A DNA stretch of 64,000 nucleotides. It comes from Bursaphelenchus xylophilus (taxonomy: Eukaryota; Nematoda; Chromadorea; Rhabditida; Aphelenchoididae). Both the position numbers and the translations under genes were made by a program. The stretch covers positions 2,728,001 through 2,792,000 of the forward strand of contig CAJFCV020000004.1 of assembly GCA_904066235.2 (NCBI GenBank), given 5' to 3'. How positions within the stretch are numbered: position 1 is the first letter of the stretch; the number at the start of each line of letters is the position of its first letter. The notes beneath the pieces were generated by a model. The model was not told the DNA's origin. It saw only the letters and a list, made by a program, of their open reading frames with translations, and did no database searches. Of this stretch, positions 20,181 to 32,690 are shown piece after piece.

Positions 20181-21097
20181 TCGACGAAAAATTTCACAAT
20201 GAAAAAAATCGACATTTTCGTAAAAATGACCTTATTTTTTCAACAAAATTGGACACAAAAAAATTAATCAAAACCTGAAAAAAATGTTCTTCCCCGCTAA
20301 CCAAGCGCATCTACTCTCCAGCCACCACTTCCGCCCAATTCTCGACCTCCCAATAATGGCACTCGATATTCGCGGTCCCAAAACTCTTTTATTCATAACG
20401 CCCCGTTCAAGTGGAGCCCTAAGAAATTCTTTGAAGATCCTCGCACATGTCCTGCAGCAGTTTTTGGTCAAGGATCGAGAAATTAAAATTGTGAAAAATC
20501 AGTGACAGGGCATTTTGCAGAGAGAAAATGTGATTGCACTGTGCGGAGAATTCGGAATCTTGAATAAGCGAAAAGTATGAGTAAAATACGTATTGAAAAC
20601 AAGTTTTAAGCGTGTACGAAGCGGAGATAAAACAAGATAGAATGCATGTGAGTCCGTAAAACATTTTTTTTTTCACAAGAAATTAGCAATTTTTGGAGGA
20701 CTGCACTGTGCGGAAGTTGAACTGCCTCCCAAAAACAAAGCCAAAGGGCTTCGAAAAACAAATGAAACATTCGCTTGGCATCCATAACATGGCATTTGTG
20801 ATCTGTCCCCATCTGATCTTATTACAAGGAATGCGTCAGGAAAGTCAAAGAACCCCGCCAAAATGCTTTTTTTTTTTGCCTTTCAGAGTAAATTTTTAAA
20901 ATGGTTGGCGAAAAGAGAGCGATCATAAATCACGGCGGAAGAGCGGCCAATTTGACAATTAGAATTTTTCTCTAATTGCATCTTTGACAGGGCGGCAAAT
21001 ACGCTCGAAATAATAGGAAAAACAGTTTGAAATGGACGGGAAGAGGGGTAAAATACGCTCCGGGCAATAACAAAATGTCGATTATATTGATCAAACG
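20181..21097. other. No gene seen
   Basis: Several open frames exist but none has a convincing start, domain or splice pattern. The motif GCACTGTGCGG occurs at about 20536 and 20703, a motif that forms dense blocks at 24860-25035 and 53190-53310. Confidence 0.45.
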
Positions 21098-21582
21098 TTC
21101 GCGTTCTGACTTTCCGGGTTTGACGACAGTTCGAGTGAATATGTTCAAAATCGATAGATACGGGACGCAGGGCAGCTGGATACCCAAAAAGATGTTGTTG
21201 AAAGTGCCCACGACGCCTGGCAAAGCCGTTGGATTATCGGCGAAGGATCAGAGGGGGCTTGGCGGAGACTTGGCGAAGGCGTGAAATATGTCCACTTTTT
21301 CTAATTTCAGCTACTCCTAACGTTAATTGTCTTTACCATGACCTATGTAACGTATGAAAGACCAAAATTTGAAGCAAAAAACGAAGATCCGTAACTTTTA
21401 TCTAAATATTATTGATGTGAGTACACGTAAAATACCTCAAAATAGGTGATAGGCTATCCTAGAACCAGACCGTCATTTCTACTAACTAATTGTAAGCCTT
21501 CTCCTAGCCTCCCTCATGCATATAACAACGAACCGACATAGTATTGTTGGCCCAAACTGTCGTTGACCCGAAAAGTCGTTGC
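21098..21582. mobile_element. Family E foldback element
   Basis: Similar in length and block order to the 19708 copy but inverted relative to it. It ends CTGTCGTTGACCCGAAAAGT. Confidence 0.7.
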
Positions 21583-21984
21583 GCCCAAAAACTCTTCCTT
21601 AATATTCAGCATCTAAACGAGCACAAATATTATTATATTTTATTACAGAAGACCCTATCACATGCCCTACATCCTCTATGCTCGCCCCCAAAACTGTCGC
21701 CACTCACGCCGCCGCCGTCACTCTCATTGGCGATGGGGTGTGAAGACAGGCGAACGCTCCGACTTCACCCATCAAAGCCGTCAAACCTATCTCAGAAAAC
21801 TTATGGAATCCAAAAAGTTATTTTGTCTACTCCGATGATGCCATGCCAAAGATCGAGGGATCTTCCCAAGAAAACTAGAAGATGATTGATTTGAATTTCA
21901 GAGACCAAAAAAGATGAAGCAAAGGGTGATGCAAAAATAATGACGAATTTTTCGAGACTTCCTAGAAACTTCAGACGATGTCAG

Positions 21985-22110
21985 TCTGTCGGGAAAATAG
22001 TGAGCGCAATGCCGCAGCGCCAGTCGTGTCGCTGATCTGAACAGCATTTTCATTTTGCCGCAAGTCATTTTCTCAGCGGCGATACTCAGCAGTATCGCCA
22101 CAAATTTTCT
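21985..22110. repeat. Family D repeat
   Basis: It starts CTGTCGGGAAAATAGTGAGC and continues with the GCGCCAG and TCATTTTCTCAGCGGCGAT blocks. The right end is decayed. Confidence 0.6.
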
Positions 22111-22202
22111 GTGCCGTAACAAATGTCCATGCACCTTATGAAAAAATAAATAGCAAGTTTTACAGAGATCCAGAACGAAGTGAGGGTCTATAAACACCCC
22201 AA

Positions 22203-22448
22203 TAGTGACCGATCTGATTCACTGGTAAAAAACGTACCATTTTGCATCCTGGAGGTATAAAAAAGTAGCAAAATACCTCCCTCTCCAAGTGAAAAAACTC
22301 CGATTTCAAAAACGCACTCGATATTTTTGTTAGGGAGCCCTTCAAGACGGAGTTTTTTAGTTGAAGAGGGAGGCATTTTGCTACATTTTTTGATTCTCCT
22401 CGGATGCAAAATGGTACGTTTTTTGCCGCTGGATCAGGTCCGTCGCTG
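22203..22448. mobile_element. MITE family A copy
   Basis: Both arms are present, ending GGTCCGTCGCTG. Confidence 0.75.
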
Positions 22449-22649
22449 TAAAACGAGACTTATCATTATAATGAGAGCCATCATTAGACCAAAAAACCTT
22501 CGTAGAGCGTAACTTTTCTGTAACGTAAAATTTTTCGAATTTTTTTCTTGTACTTTCTTGGACAGCGTTTGCACTTAATAGGCGTTGGTATTTTCATACT
22601 TCCGTATATAATTACAGGTTGTTCTTTTTAAAATTTAGCCATCCCCTTA

Positions 22650-22895
22650 CAGTGAGGGACGGGATCCAATGGCAAAAAACGACTCGTTTTGCATCCCGGA
22701 AGGGACCAAAATGTCTCCAAACCCTTCCCTTCTCTAAGCTAAAAACCCCGATTTGAAGAGCCCGCCTTGAAGGAAAGGGCGCGCTTTTCAAAGCGGATTT
22801 TTTTCGCTTAGAGAAGGGAAGGGTTTGGAGTCATTTTGGCCCCTTCCGGGATGCAAAAGGAGGCGTTTTTTGCCATTGGATCAGGTCCCTCACTG
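22650..22895. mobile_element. MITE family A, divergent subfamily
   Basis: The termini are CAGTGAGGGACGGGATCC and its near complement ending TCCCTCACTG, with TA outside. The interior differs from the main family and shares its ends with the copy at 39918-40251, defining a subfamily. Confidence 0.8.
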
Positions 22896-23608
22896 TACAA
22901 CCACCAACCAAAAACTTGACGTTTCCAAACTCTCGACCTTTTAATCCCCTCCCAAAGCTCGCATAGAATTGCCAAAAACCCTCTGGACAAACACCAAAAG
23001 AAGAAGTTTACAAGCCCAGAAAACTTTTTTATGTTGAGGGATTTTCAAAAAAAGGAAATGAAAATAAATAAACAAATGATTCTTGCAATTAGCCTGCGAG
23101 GCAAACGAAGGCATTCTAAGGGGTTTAAAGGTGCAGATGATTGATGATTCTGGGGGAGTAAAGCTAGAAAAAATGATATGAATGTTGAAAAATGGGGCCG
23201 ATCAAAGAAAAATGAATGGGAAATTGATTAGGGGAAGCAGCCCAAGTACATTGATAAAAGTTGGAACAAATTTTGGATGAGTTTTTCTATGACATATCCG
23301 ACCACTGGCTCGCGCTTTGTAGCAACGACTGACATTTTTGGGTGAAAAATTGGCAAAAATGTGACACTTTTTTGCAAATTTTTCGATGAAAACTTTTATG
23401 CCTATTCCTACCCTAGAGGGTCATGTTTCCACAAAAAAAAAATTATTTTTTTTGCGAAACACGAAAAAATATCGCCAAAAGTGTTTTTCTTTCTGAGCGG
23501 TCTCCACGCTTCGCGGACTCTCTCGGCCGCTAAAAACGTTGAAAAATTGTGCTCTAACTCGAAGACCGCATTTTAACACGAATTCTTCTCGCAAAATTGG
23601 CAAAGGTA
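22896..23608. other. No gene seen; degraded family B near 23231-23530
   Basis: A worn family B copy can be followed from GGGGAAGCAGCCCAAGTAC through TGAAAACTTTTATGCC to a CTCTCGGCCGC block, without its right end. Confidence 0.45.
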
Positions 23609-23872
23609 CTGTGGAGGACCTGATCCAGTGACAGAAAACGTAAGATTTTGCGTCTGGGAAGTATCAAAAAATGTGGAAAAATGCATCACTCTCCAAGTGA
23701 AAAAACTCCGATTTCTAAAGCGCGCCCGCTCTTTTTTTTTGACAGTGAGGGAAACGGAGTGCACTTTAAAACGCAGATTTTTTAGTTGGAGAGGGAGACA
23801 TTTTGCCACATTTTTGATGCCTCCCGGATGCAAAATGGAACGTTTTTTGCCGCTGGATCAGGTCCGCCACTG
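23609..23872. mobile_element. MITE family A copy with TA flanks
   Basis: It runs from a terminus reading CTGTGGAGGACCTGATCC to GGTCCGCCACTG, and TA lies outside both ends. This is the clearest case for TA target use by the family. Confidence 0.8.
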
Positions 23873-24859
23873 TATCTTTCGCTGCTCTTTGCATTATAAA
23901 CGCATTATTAATTGTCTCGGCTGCAAGGATCGTTGAGTATCTCAGCCGGCTTTATAAAGCGCCAACTAAAATTTTCAAGAATTACATAAGATATGAGACC
24001 TAAAATGCGACACAACGTATGCATAACATTAAAAAATCAGAGTTTGCTCTGCGCAAGATTCTCTTATGAAACCGCGGAGACTTTTCTGCATAGAAACCCA
24101 AAAATTGAGCAGTATAGACTCCATAGACTCCACATAACGTTTATCTACCCTATGCAGCGGGACAATTCCCCGCGTAGATTGCAATTCAGAGCGATTTCTC
24201 CGCACTATTCAGTCAAAACAAGCCATCGCACGATGCGATCCATCCTTCATCCCCCCAGTTCCCCATTCCAAAACGCCTCCGGCCAATTTATGAAGAATTA
24301 ATTTTCGAAACAACTTATGAGTTCGACCAGCGCTTTTTTTTCCAGCGGCACAAACAAGTCAGCTGTTGGGCAGATCAATCAAGATGAATATGATTTTCTC
24401 TTTTCCAATAAAACTTGGGAATGACTAGAGAAATAATTAATCAAATGAACGGTTTTTGAAGTCAATAGAAGCAATTAGGACTAGTTAAAATAGACTGCAT
24501 TATTTTCGAATATTCAAAAAAAATTTCAAATTTCAAATTTAATATTCAAATTTTCAAAAAATTTTTTTTTATTATTAGCATATAAATACTTTATGAATAC
24601 AATATTTATTTACAGAATCTCGTCGAACCCGTGTTAAAAATTAGTATAGGTTGTCGAAATAAGAGTTCCACTTGTTGAAATTCGATATCGCCGCTTATTT
24701 TTTCGACTCTTCAAAAGTCTTGTTCCACGGTGTATCCGTCAGTCTGAAAGCAAAAGTTTGAAGTCTGAACAAGTGCCGGAAATGCATTTTGATCTTAAAA
24801 AAAGTCATCAAAATGAAAAGTATTTTTTATAAAGTGCATAGAGTTTTTTCGCTTTCCGC

Positions 24860-25035
24860 ACAGTGCGTCTTAAACTTTCTTTCACGCTTGTCGCGACCGC
24901 ACAGTGCATTTCTCTCTTTGCCTTTTTGGCACAGTGCAAACCTCAAAAAACTCCGTTTGCACTGTGCAAAATCCTGACAACTCGCTGCGACAAAGTTGAA
25001 ACTTTCTTTGTCGCAGCGATACCGCACAGTGCAAA
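24860..25035. repeat. Block of GCACAGTGC palindromes
   Basis: The 9-base motif GCACAGTGC or its complement GCACTGTGC occurs at least five times within 180 bases, including TTTGCACTGTGCAAA. Repeats of the same motif lie at 20530-20710 and 53190-53310. It probably marks a dispersed element. Confidence 0.6.
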
Positions 25036-25109
25036 AACCAAAAAAACAGTGAGACGCACGGTGCAAGATGCGGGTTCTTTTGAGCATGCGCTATCTGAAA
25101 TTTTTCTGA

Positions 25110-25275
25110 AAATCATAGGCGCAGCTCGGAGAATTTGCATGGGCGCAGCTCGCGTCTTGGGCGCAGCTCGAAAACAAGCCGAAACTTAGCTCCGGCGAGC
25201 TGCGAAACGTTGTTTTCCGAGCTGCCCTCGAGATGCGAGCTGCGCCCGTGCCAGTTTTATCAGCTGCGCCCTACC
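25110..25275. repeat. Inverted block of GGGCGCAGCTCG motifs
   Basis: GGCGCAGCTCG is repeated three times on the left, and CGAGCTGCGCCC-type complements follow on the right, forming a hairpin-prone structure. Confidence 0.6.
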
Positions 25276-26129
25276 ATTTTCAGCTAAATTTCAGCAAACT
25301 TTCAGATAGCACATTGGCCCCGGGGCAGATCAAGACATGCACTTTATGAAAATAGTGAAATCAATACAGAAATATGTGCCTCATTGAAAAATGAGACAAA
25401 TAAAAAGTATCAAAAGGTATCCCACAAATCCTATCACACACAAAAAACTCAACACAATATACAAAAAGAATACCGCACAAAAATAAAAAAAAAACAAAGA
25501 TAGCATTATTACTGTTATCAACAAAAACAACAACAAAATCTCAAAAAAGTTAGTGCAATTAGTAATGTCGGTGAAGTGAAATGTGACGATACCCGTGTTG
25601 TCGGCAGGTAAATGGAAAAGGCAAACAGAAAAGTGCGAACTTAGGTTAGTACCGGTTAGTAGAGCCAAGAGGGCTTACATTGAGGTAGCTGAAAATAAAA
25701 GATGACAATAAATTTTGCTTAAAAAAAATTTTTTTGGAGAAGTTTGAGAATAGAAAGAAGATTGTAAAATACGAGAAAGTTATTCACCATTTTTATTATT
25801 TTTTTATCACTGTTACTCTGAAAACCTTCAAAATATTGATAAAATGCTTTGTGACATTTTTTTCCAAAAAATTTGTCTTTGTCACTGCACCGTGCAGATT
25901 GTTAAAACTGTGTTTTATGAGCTCAAACACATCAACAAGTCGTATTTTACAACCTTCCGTGACTTTTTTTATCTCCTTGCTTCATTCTCCATCTTTTTTC
26001 ATTTTGAAAATTCTTTCATTTTCTCCATTTTTATATACACCATGACCCGTGTTAGTATACACACAAAAAAGCAAAAAAAATCAAAAACAAAAAAAGTGAA
26101 ATCATATGTAAAATAAGCACAGCAGCCAA

Positions 26130-27605
26130 TCAGACCAAGGCATCGTATGTTTGGGTGCCTTCGGACAAGTATAAAAGAGATTCATTTACATTGCGAGCAT
26201 ATTTGCGCGTATAGATCGCCGACATCATGGTCCATTTGAAGGTCATCCAGAACCACACCGCCGTAATCCACAGGTTCTCGCCTTGGAGCCCCTCATGATC
26301 AATGGTCTGGCCTTTGACTCCGGCGATCACCAGCGACGCAATCATTCCACAGAGCGCGAGAACGCAGAGGATTGTGTCTGAAAATAGAGTTTTTTCTGGA
26401 TACTGTAGGTAAGGCTCAGTAAAAGTAAGAAGTTGCTGTGGATAGCAGTATAAAAAGGTCAGCGAACTTTGCGGAAGAGAGAATATGAAAAATGCGGAGA
26501 AAGTTTAGAGTCTAAAATATAGTGACGGTATTTGATCCAGTGGCAAAAAACATATCATTTTGCATCCGGGAAGCATCAAAAAATGTAGCAAAATGCCTCC
26601 CTCTCATACTAAAAAACTCTGTTTTGAAAGAAAGAACAGGCGCGCTTTGGAAAGTCGGAGTTCTTTCACTTGGAGAGGGAGGTATTTTGCTACATTTTTT
26701 GATACTTCCCGGATGCAAAATGATAGGTTTTTTCCAGTGAATCAGGTCCGCCACTGTGTCTAAGAGCCAGATTTTACGCATTTCATAGAGCTTGCATCAA
26801 TTGTATAGACTATGTCACAATCTAACTTGCATTTCAATAAAATAGAACGTTATTTTTTGAAAAGGAAGCAAGGCTTGTTCCGGATAGTCACGGGATCTAA
26901 TCTTGGACATCAAATAGCTTCCATTTAACATGCTGTAGCCATTATCTTTATAGCTTTTGGGCAAAGGGGAATATATTTTTGTTGGATCGTTGCACTGTAC
27001 AATAGGGCTACGCCTATTACTTGCAAATTTTGGCGCAAAGGTTCCACACAAAATCTCAGTACTTTCTGCAAAACGAGGCATCTCACATGCGGCTCCAAAA
27101 ACGTTTTAAAATGTCGCGTTCTGCTTTATCGCGCAGTGCTAGAGAACTTTTTTCGATATCAAGTGCTACATAGTAATGTAGGGTCATTGACGGATTTTAA
27201 AACTTACTAATAATAATAGAAGCTTTAATTTTGCCACTCGACCATTGTAGCATCCATTGTTTATGGTAGGCCCAATGTGTGTAAAACGCAAAGGCTGCGC
27301 AAACTGAGCTGAAGTAGGCCAAAGTCGTCGCACTGACGTTCTGAAAGATGGAAGCAAACTATATTCACGTATTTTAAAAACACTATTTTTTAGCTTATTG
27401 TTAATTTGAAACTCAACTAAACAGCAAAAATTTGGGTTATTTTTGAATTTCAATTATGCTTTTTTTTTGTTAAACTAATGATCTAAAAATAGCAAAAATG
27501 TCAAAAACGTACTCCATACATGATCCAGAAGCAGGTTCCAGCCAAAATACCGCAGAAAATTCCAATGCCCGCCAGGATTAATCGCACTTTCATGCCGGTC
27601 TGCAT
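26130..27605 (-). CDS. Four-helix membrane protein, family not recognised
   Basis: There are three exons, 27605-27513, 27340-27208 and 26377-26130, with consistent phases; 157 residues. Four hydrophobic segments are visible: about residues 8-30 (RLILAGIGIFCGILAG), 36-53 (TLAYFSSVCAAFAFY), 77-97 (ILCVLALCGMIASLV) and 114-133 (LWITAVWFWMTFKW). The short loops and the tail ending YDALV suggest a compact tetraspan protein. An ATG at 27605 follows a TTTCAG acceptor at about 27632, so either trans-splicing or an extra 5' non-coding exon is likely. The second intron (830 bases) contains a MITE. Function is not assigned. Confidence 0.68.
26520..26757. mobile_element. MITE family A copy in an intron
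   Basis: Both ends are present (AGTGACGG...CCGCCACTG), inside the second intron of the four-helix protein gene. Confidence 0.75.
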
Positions 27606-28226
27606 GATGATTTGTGTGGTTTGAGGGCTCCTGAAATTGCATAAGCTAAGTGAAGATATACCTTTTCGCATTTCACAATACACACGATATCTTCTAACGC
27701 AAAATATTCTTATTTTTCTATTGTAAAGACCCAAGCTACTGCAACTGCAATTTTTCAACAAAAAATCTCGATTTTCCGCTTAAAAATCAAGTTACCGTAG
27801 CAACGGTTCAAATCATGATAACGCCGCGATCCCTTAACAGTTCAGAAAAATAAGACCGCTGAATGAGCTCTTTATATATGTGCACGCCTTGTCGTAACTG
27901 ATAAGAATTTCCCCCCTCTTTACATCATCTCACTGGGAATGATTTGCTGGGAATGCGAAAGGAACCGGGATTCCAAAATGCAGCGTGAATTTTTTGAGGA
28001 ACGGCGGAAGAAATTTGAATGTAATCACACAATTTTAGTTGAGATAAAAAATAATGAGGAAAGTTGTAGAGGAATTTTGAAGGGAGAAGATTAGATCTTT
28101 TTACTGTATTCCAAGAATCTGACGCTGTTAGAGAGACAGTACAGCTACTTTAATTTAATTTTTTATTGTATTTTATGGCTTGAAAAAAATGTTCAAAATA
28201 TTGCTTTTCCTGTTATACCATATGCC
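27606..28226. other. Upstream region of the four-helix protein gene
   Basis: No further coding exon could be supported. A splice acceptor lies at about 27632. A MITE follows at 28227. Confidence 0.4.
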
Positions 28227-28439
28227 TGGGGGATCTGATCCAGGGTCAAAAACGTACCATTTTCCATCCAGGAAGCATAAAAATGTGGCAAAATACCTCC
28301 CTCTCCAAGTGAAAAAAACCCAGATTCCAAAAGCGCGACCTTTTTTCAGTTTTGGAGGCATCTTGTGACATTTTTTTTTTTGATTCTTCCCGGATGCAAA
28401 ACGGAATGTTTTTTGCCACTGGATCAGGTCCCCGACTGT
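28227..28439. mobile_element. MITE family A copy
   Basis: The arms are unequal in length, and the right end reads GGTCCCCGACTG. Confidence 0.7.
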
Positions 28440-28812
28440 ACATAACAAAAATAAAAAATTATGGTGACGTTCCGCATATGATATTTTATTATTTTCCTTT
28501 TTCCCGGCGATCCGCGGCGTTTTCTTTTTTTTGTAGCAGATGACAAAAAATGTTTTTTTGATATCCTTTCCGCAAGCCGTAAAAAACACAATTCTAAGTA
28601 GCTGTACTGACCTTCTAACCTTTGAAAATTTTCTTGTTTTTTGACTGATTGTGAGACATTTTTTACCATAGAGTGAAATGTGAAAAGTCGGTGAAACAAA
28701 AGCGATTTTTTACCGTAATGCAGCCTGTTCCGAAAACCAAAAAAAAATGCGTCACATTCAGTGTGTTGATAAAACTTCTGATTTCAAACTATGTATCAAA
28801 AATCATTTCTCA

Positions 28813-29269
28813 CAAGGAAAGTACTTCTATGGGGTATGGAGTTACAGGTCGAGTCATATATCAAAAAAAATCGCAAAATTTTTCTGATTCTGAATATGCA
28901 AAAATTAGCTGCCTAATTTTGGTTTGTAAGGGTGAAAAAATCCTCAGAACTTTTCTCGCAACACCATGAAAATGCGCCTTTTTTACATTGGAACTACTAA
29001 TTAAGGTGTAGTATAAATTAAATTTGATATTTTGAGGCTTGTAAAGATACCAGAGTTTACTTTAACTCAAAAACAAGCTTTTGATTTGGTAAAAACTTGG
29101 TCAAAAAGGCATTTGCGTGGTGTTTCGAGAAATGTTCCGCGGTTTTTTTCACCCTTACACACCAAAATTAGGCAGCTAATTTTTGCGTATTCTGAATCAG
29201 AAAAATTTTGCGAATTTTTTGATATATGACTCGACCTGTAACTCCATACCCCATAGAAGTACTTCCTTG
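28813..29269. mobile_element. Tc4/Tc5-like palindromic element, CTCAG target
   Basis: This 457-base foldback has ends CAAGGAAAGTACTTCTATGG and the complement, and TCA directly on both sides. With the flanking C and G the reconstructed target is CTCAG, matching the CTNAG target of Tc4/Tc5 elements. The arms share TTACAGGTCGAGTCATATAT and AATTAGCTGCCTAATTTT. There is no transposase. Confidence 0.8.
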
Positions 29270-29917
29270 TCAGCAAGATTTTCTCAGCATCTATCCCTAT
29301 TTACAGACAAACCTATGACAACAGTTTGGTGTGTGTTCCGTAAGTGAAAACACATTTTCACCCGGCTTATCAGTAATCCAATTTTTCTTGTTTACAGCTA
29401 GCTGCAGCTGTGTGAGAAAAACGAAAAGTAAAATTCATTTTTTAGAGCTGGAAATACGATAAATTTAATTTATAAAAAAACTTTTTTGAATAACTCTCAA
29501 TAAGTTCACCATCAATTTTTGACTGTAAAAATACAAAGACAACATCCCACTAACACGCCTACAAAAAACAAGAAATAAAACTGCATAAACCAAACTTCTT
29601 TTCTCAAATCATCCCCGGAATTAGAATCTTCCGATCGCGATTTACCAGGAGATTTCGCGCATTCTCCACGAGATTAGGGTAGAGAAAATGCGGGGATTTC
29701 TTGGGGGGTTCTTGGAGATTCGTGTTTACAGTAAAAAAATGTGCATCCAACAAGAAGAATGGACGTGTTTTACAAACCAAGCACCCAGAAAAAATTGGCA
29801 AACCTTTGCAAAGAGGTTTAAAAAATTCCTATTACGTACTAAATACAGATCTATTACGTACTATATATAGATTAAAAAGTTGTTTCTAAAAGCCCACAGA
29901 TGAATTTCACATATTTT
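29270..29917. other. Intergenic, no gene seen
   Basis: AT-rich; short frames only. Confidence 0.4.
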
Positions 29918-29976
29918 TATCAGCATAAAATTCTGCACTAGAAACATAAAAGAAGTCAAAAAATCCGATGGACTGT

Positions 29977-30045
29977 TTAGTATGGTATAGTGGATTTTGA
30001 CAAAATCTGCCAATCTGACGACCCGAGTTCGACTCCGGGTAGACA
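29977..30045 (+). repeat. tRNA-Gly-like sequence, degenerate
   Basis: An A-box-like TGGTATAGTGG and a B-box-like GAGTTCGACTCC are about 35 bases apart, with a seven-base loop CTGCCAA at 30007-30013 whose middle triplet would be the Gly anticodon GCC. The acceptor and T stems do not pair properly, so it is not a functional tRNA. The 60 bases upstream (CAGCATAAAATTCTGC) match the sequence preceding the tRNA-like parts of the 61456-63278 element, which points to a tRNA-derived repeat. Confidence 0.5.
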
Positions 30046-30211
30046 CAAATCACTCAGAATTGCTCGGGAATCACTTTAACGGAGGGAATTTGCAAGGCTA
30101 AGTTTATTTCAGGCGTGTTTTACAAACCAACCATAAACAATAAATAGACCGTAGAGGCGTATTTTACCCAGAAAAGAAGCGCAACCACACAAAAAAACTA
30201 GTTTTTAAAAA

Positions 30212-30645
30212 GGGAAGTACCCCAAGTACAAGGTATGTTGTCAAGTTTTCTTTAAAATTTACACACAGTTTGGACATAGGCCACATATCGTTTCCAAAAA
30301 ATTGTTGCTTTTCGGTTCAAAGCTGAGACCTTCTACGATCTTTGTAGCCAAAAAAGGTATGCGAAACGCGGAGAGCGACCTAGAGAAAAACACTTTTTGG
30401 CCATATCTTTGTCAGCCTCTTGTGGAAAAAATAGTTTTTTTTTTGTGGAAACATTACCCTCTACGGTAGAAATATGAAATTTTCGCGGCAAAAAAAGTGA
30501 CATTTTTTTGCCAACTTTCGATATAAAAATCTCGGTCGTCTCTGCAAAGCGTGAGCTAGCCGACTAGCATACTTCCTCCAACAAAATAATCTAAATTTGT
30601 GTTAAGTTTCATCAACACCCGAGCGTCCCACTTGGAGCTCCTCTC
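30212..30645. mobile_element. Family B element copy
   Basis: It runs from GGGAAGTACCCCAAGTAC to GAGCGTCCCACTTGGAGCTC, with the interior in family order. The ends are eroded and no target duplication is seen. Confidence 0.65.
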
Positions 30646-31027
30646 CAGCAAATTAAACCAAAAACAAGTGAAACAAATTCCCGCTGTAAAAAAACCAAAG
30701 CAATGTGAAAATTCCCAGAGCCGATTCAACGGTCATTACTCGCCCGTTCCATTCCCTTCCCATTGCTTTTGCATTCCTCGGAAAAAAGAGCGCTCGGCTC
30801 TTTTTCTCGCCAAAATGAATACACTTCCCATTTCAAAAGGCATTCTTTCTCTGCGGCGCTCTTCAATTCGCATAGTCTTTTTTCGGATAATAGGTTTTCC
30901 GGAGCTCATAGATCGCGGTATACAGAAATCTGGCAATTTTAAAGAACTATCCATAAAATAGGAGCACTATTGCGAGAAGATGCAAAAAATGGAAATCCGT
31001 ATTGTATTTCAAAGTTATATATAATAC

Positions 31028-31240
31028 AAGGGAAATACCCCTAATCCGACGCTCAGATTTTCTTTAAATTTTGCACATATGTCGGACATAAAATAAGTAT
31101 CAATTCCTCATAATTTTAGCCTTCGCTTTTCAAGCACAGCCAAGATATTCAACGATCTTTGCGACCGAGAGAGTACACAAAACGCGGAGAGCGGTCACCA
31201 AAAAAACACTTTTTAGATCTATTTTTTCTACCTTTGTGCG
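31028..31240. mobile_element. Family B element, left half
   Basis: It starts GGGAAATACCCCTAATCCGA and extends through GAACGCGGAGAGCGGTCAC before losing similarity. Confidence 0.6.
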
Positions 31241-31395
31241 AAAAAAGAAATGATGTTTTGTGAAATTTTTTAAAATACGTATGTTGGCCTTCCGTATTTT
31301 GCCTACAATCACTACAAAGATTATTAGTTAGCTGTACTAAATTTGCTACGCGTACAGAAAGTTTCCAACCAAAAAATGGCGACCCAGCACGAATG

Positions 31396-31555
31396 CCACA
31401 TCTATCAATCTGTCGGGAAAATAATGAGCACAATGTCGCTGCGCCGATCATGTCGCTGAAGTGAAAAGCAATTTTATTTTGTCACGACACAATTCATTTT
31501 CCTTGCGGAGATGCTATAATCCTTGAATCGGCAGAGCGCTTATTAATTTCCCGAC
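31396..31555. mobile_element. Family D repeat, both ends
   Basis: It runs from CTGTCGGGAAAATAATGAGC to GCTTATTAATTTCCCGAC. Confidence 0.7.
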
Positions 31556-31943
31556 GGGATTTATAGGCAGTCCAAAAATCGCAAAGAATCTAAAATGCTC
31601 CGTTATCGACAGGTTAAAAAATTTTTCAAAATTTTCAACCCTCACATCCTCCTTTCCCGCCAAACAGCTCAAAAAGAATTTGCATAAATCACCACTTTGA
31701 ACCAATTTGGTATTCAAAATCATCGTGCGGAAAGGACTGACTCACTATTACAAAGAAACTTCGCGAGGCTTAGAATAAAGGCATTCCAGCGCTGAAGATG
31801 AGAAAAAAAGAATTTAATTTTATTGTAAAAGGGTGCCTGGAACGCAAGAGGAGCTTGTTTCGAAATAGGATTTCCTTTTACCGTATGGAAAATGAAACTT
31901 TTTAGATGGCATATATACGACAATAAACCAAAAAATTTTAAAA

Positions 31944-32690
31944 TGGGAAGTACTCAAAGTGCGACGCTCGGATTGTAATGAAAGTTGGGCCAAATTTAGG
32001 ATGATTTTTTGTAAAACATGCGAGAATTTTAGCTCGTGTTTTGCTGAAACGACCGAGATTTTTCAGTCGAAAGTTAGAAGAAATGTGACACTTTTTTGTA
32101 AATTTTGCCCTAAAGAACTTCATAGCTAAATATTTCTACCGCAGAGAGTTTTACCTCCAAAAAATCAATTTTTTCCGCACAAAACTAGAAAAATTACGGC
32201 CAAAAAATTTTTCTCTGTGACCGCTCTCCGCGTTTCGTGTACTCTCTCGTCCGCAAAGACCGTTGAATATCTTGGCTGACACCGATAAGCGCAAGCTCAA
32301 ATCTTCAGGAATTGATATGTGGCCTATCCACGCCGTGTGTGCAAAATTTGAATGAAATCTGAGCGCCGCACGAAAGTTTGCAAAAATCCTGCACTTTTTG
32401 GCAAGCTTTGGAACGAAAAATTTTGCACCTACATTTCTACCGTAGAGGGTAATGTCTACACAAAAAATATTTTTTTTCTATGCGAAACTGGTAAAGATAT
32501 GGGCAAAAAGTGTGCTTATCTCTGACCGCTCACGGCGTTTCGCGTACTCTCTCAAAAAATCGTTCATTATCTCGGACGCGCCTGCAAAGAGCGAGCTAAA
32601 ATTTTCATGAATTGATATATGACCTAGTCACAACGTGTGTGCAAAATTTAAAGAAAAACTGAGCCTTACACAAAGAGTACTTTCCTTGTA
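31944..32690. mobile_element. Compound family B elements
   Basis: Two adjacent or nested family B copies can be followed: one from GGGAAGTACTCAAAGTGCGA, the second ending in AGTACTTTCCTTG followed by TAA. Confidence 0.55.

Larger units (their letters stand above)
23873..26129. other. Gene-poor stretch with two palindromic motif blocks
   Basis: No supported gene. Apart from the two motif blocks listed separately, the sequence is AT-rich with poly-A and poly-T runs. A terminal-exon-like piece on the minus strand at about 24700-24745 (TTTCAG acceptor, short frame) has no partner exons that I could join with confidence. Confidence 0.45.

Noticed and set aside
24700..24770. Terminal-exon-like segment on the minus strand
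   Set aside because: A good acceptor exists, but no upstream exon could be joined in phase, and the four-helix protein gene already has its own stop.
25381..25668. Minus-strand hydrophobic frame of 95 codons
   Set aside because: It consists of Phe/Leu/Ile runs produced by AT-rich sequence, without splice partners or a clear signal peptide.
26815..27081. 88-codon minus-strand frame inside the four-helix gene intron
   Set aside because: It lies between well-supported exons of that gene, has no domain and no signal peptide.
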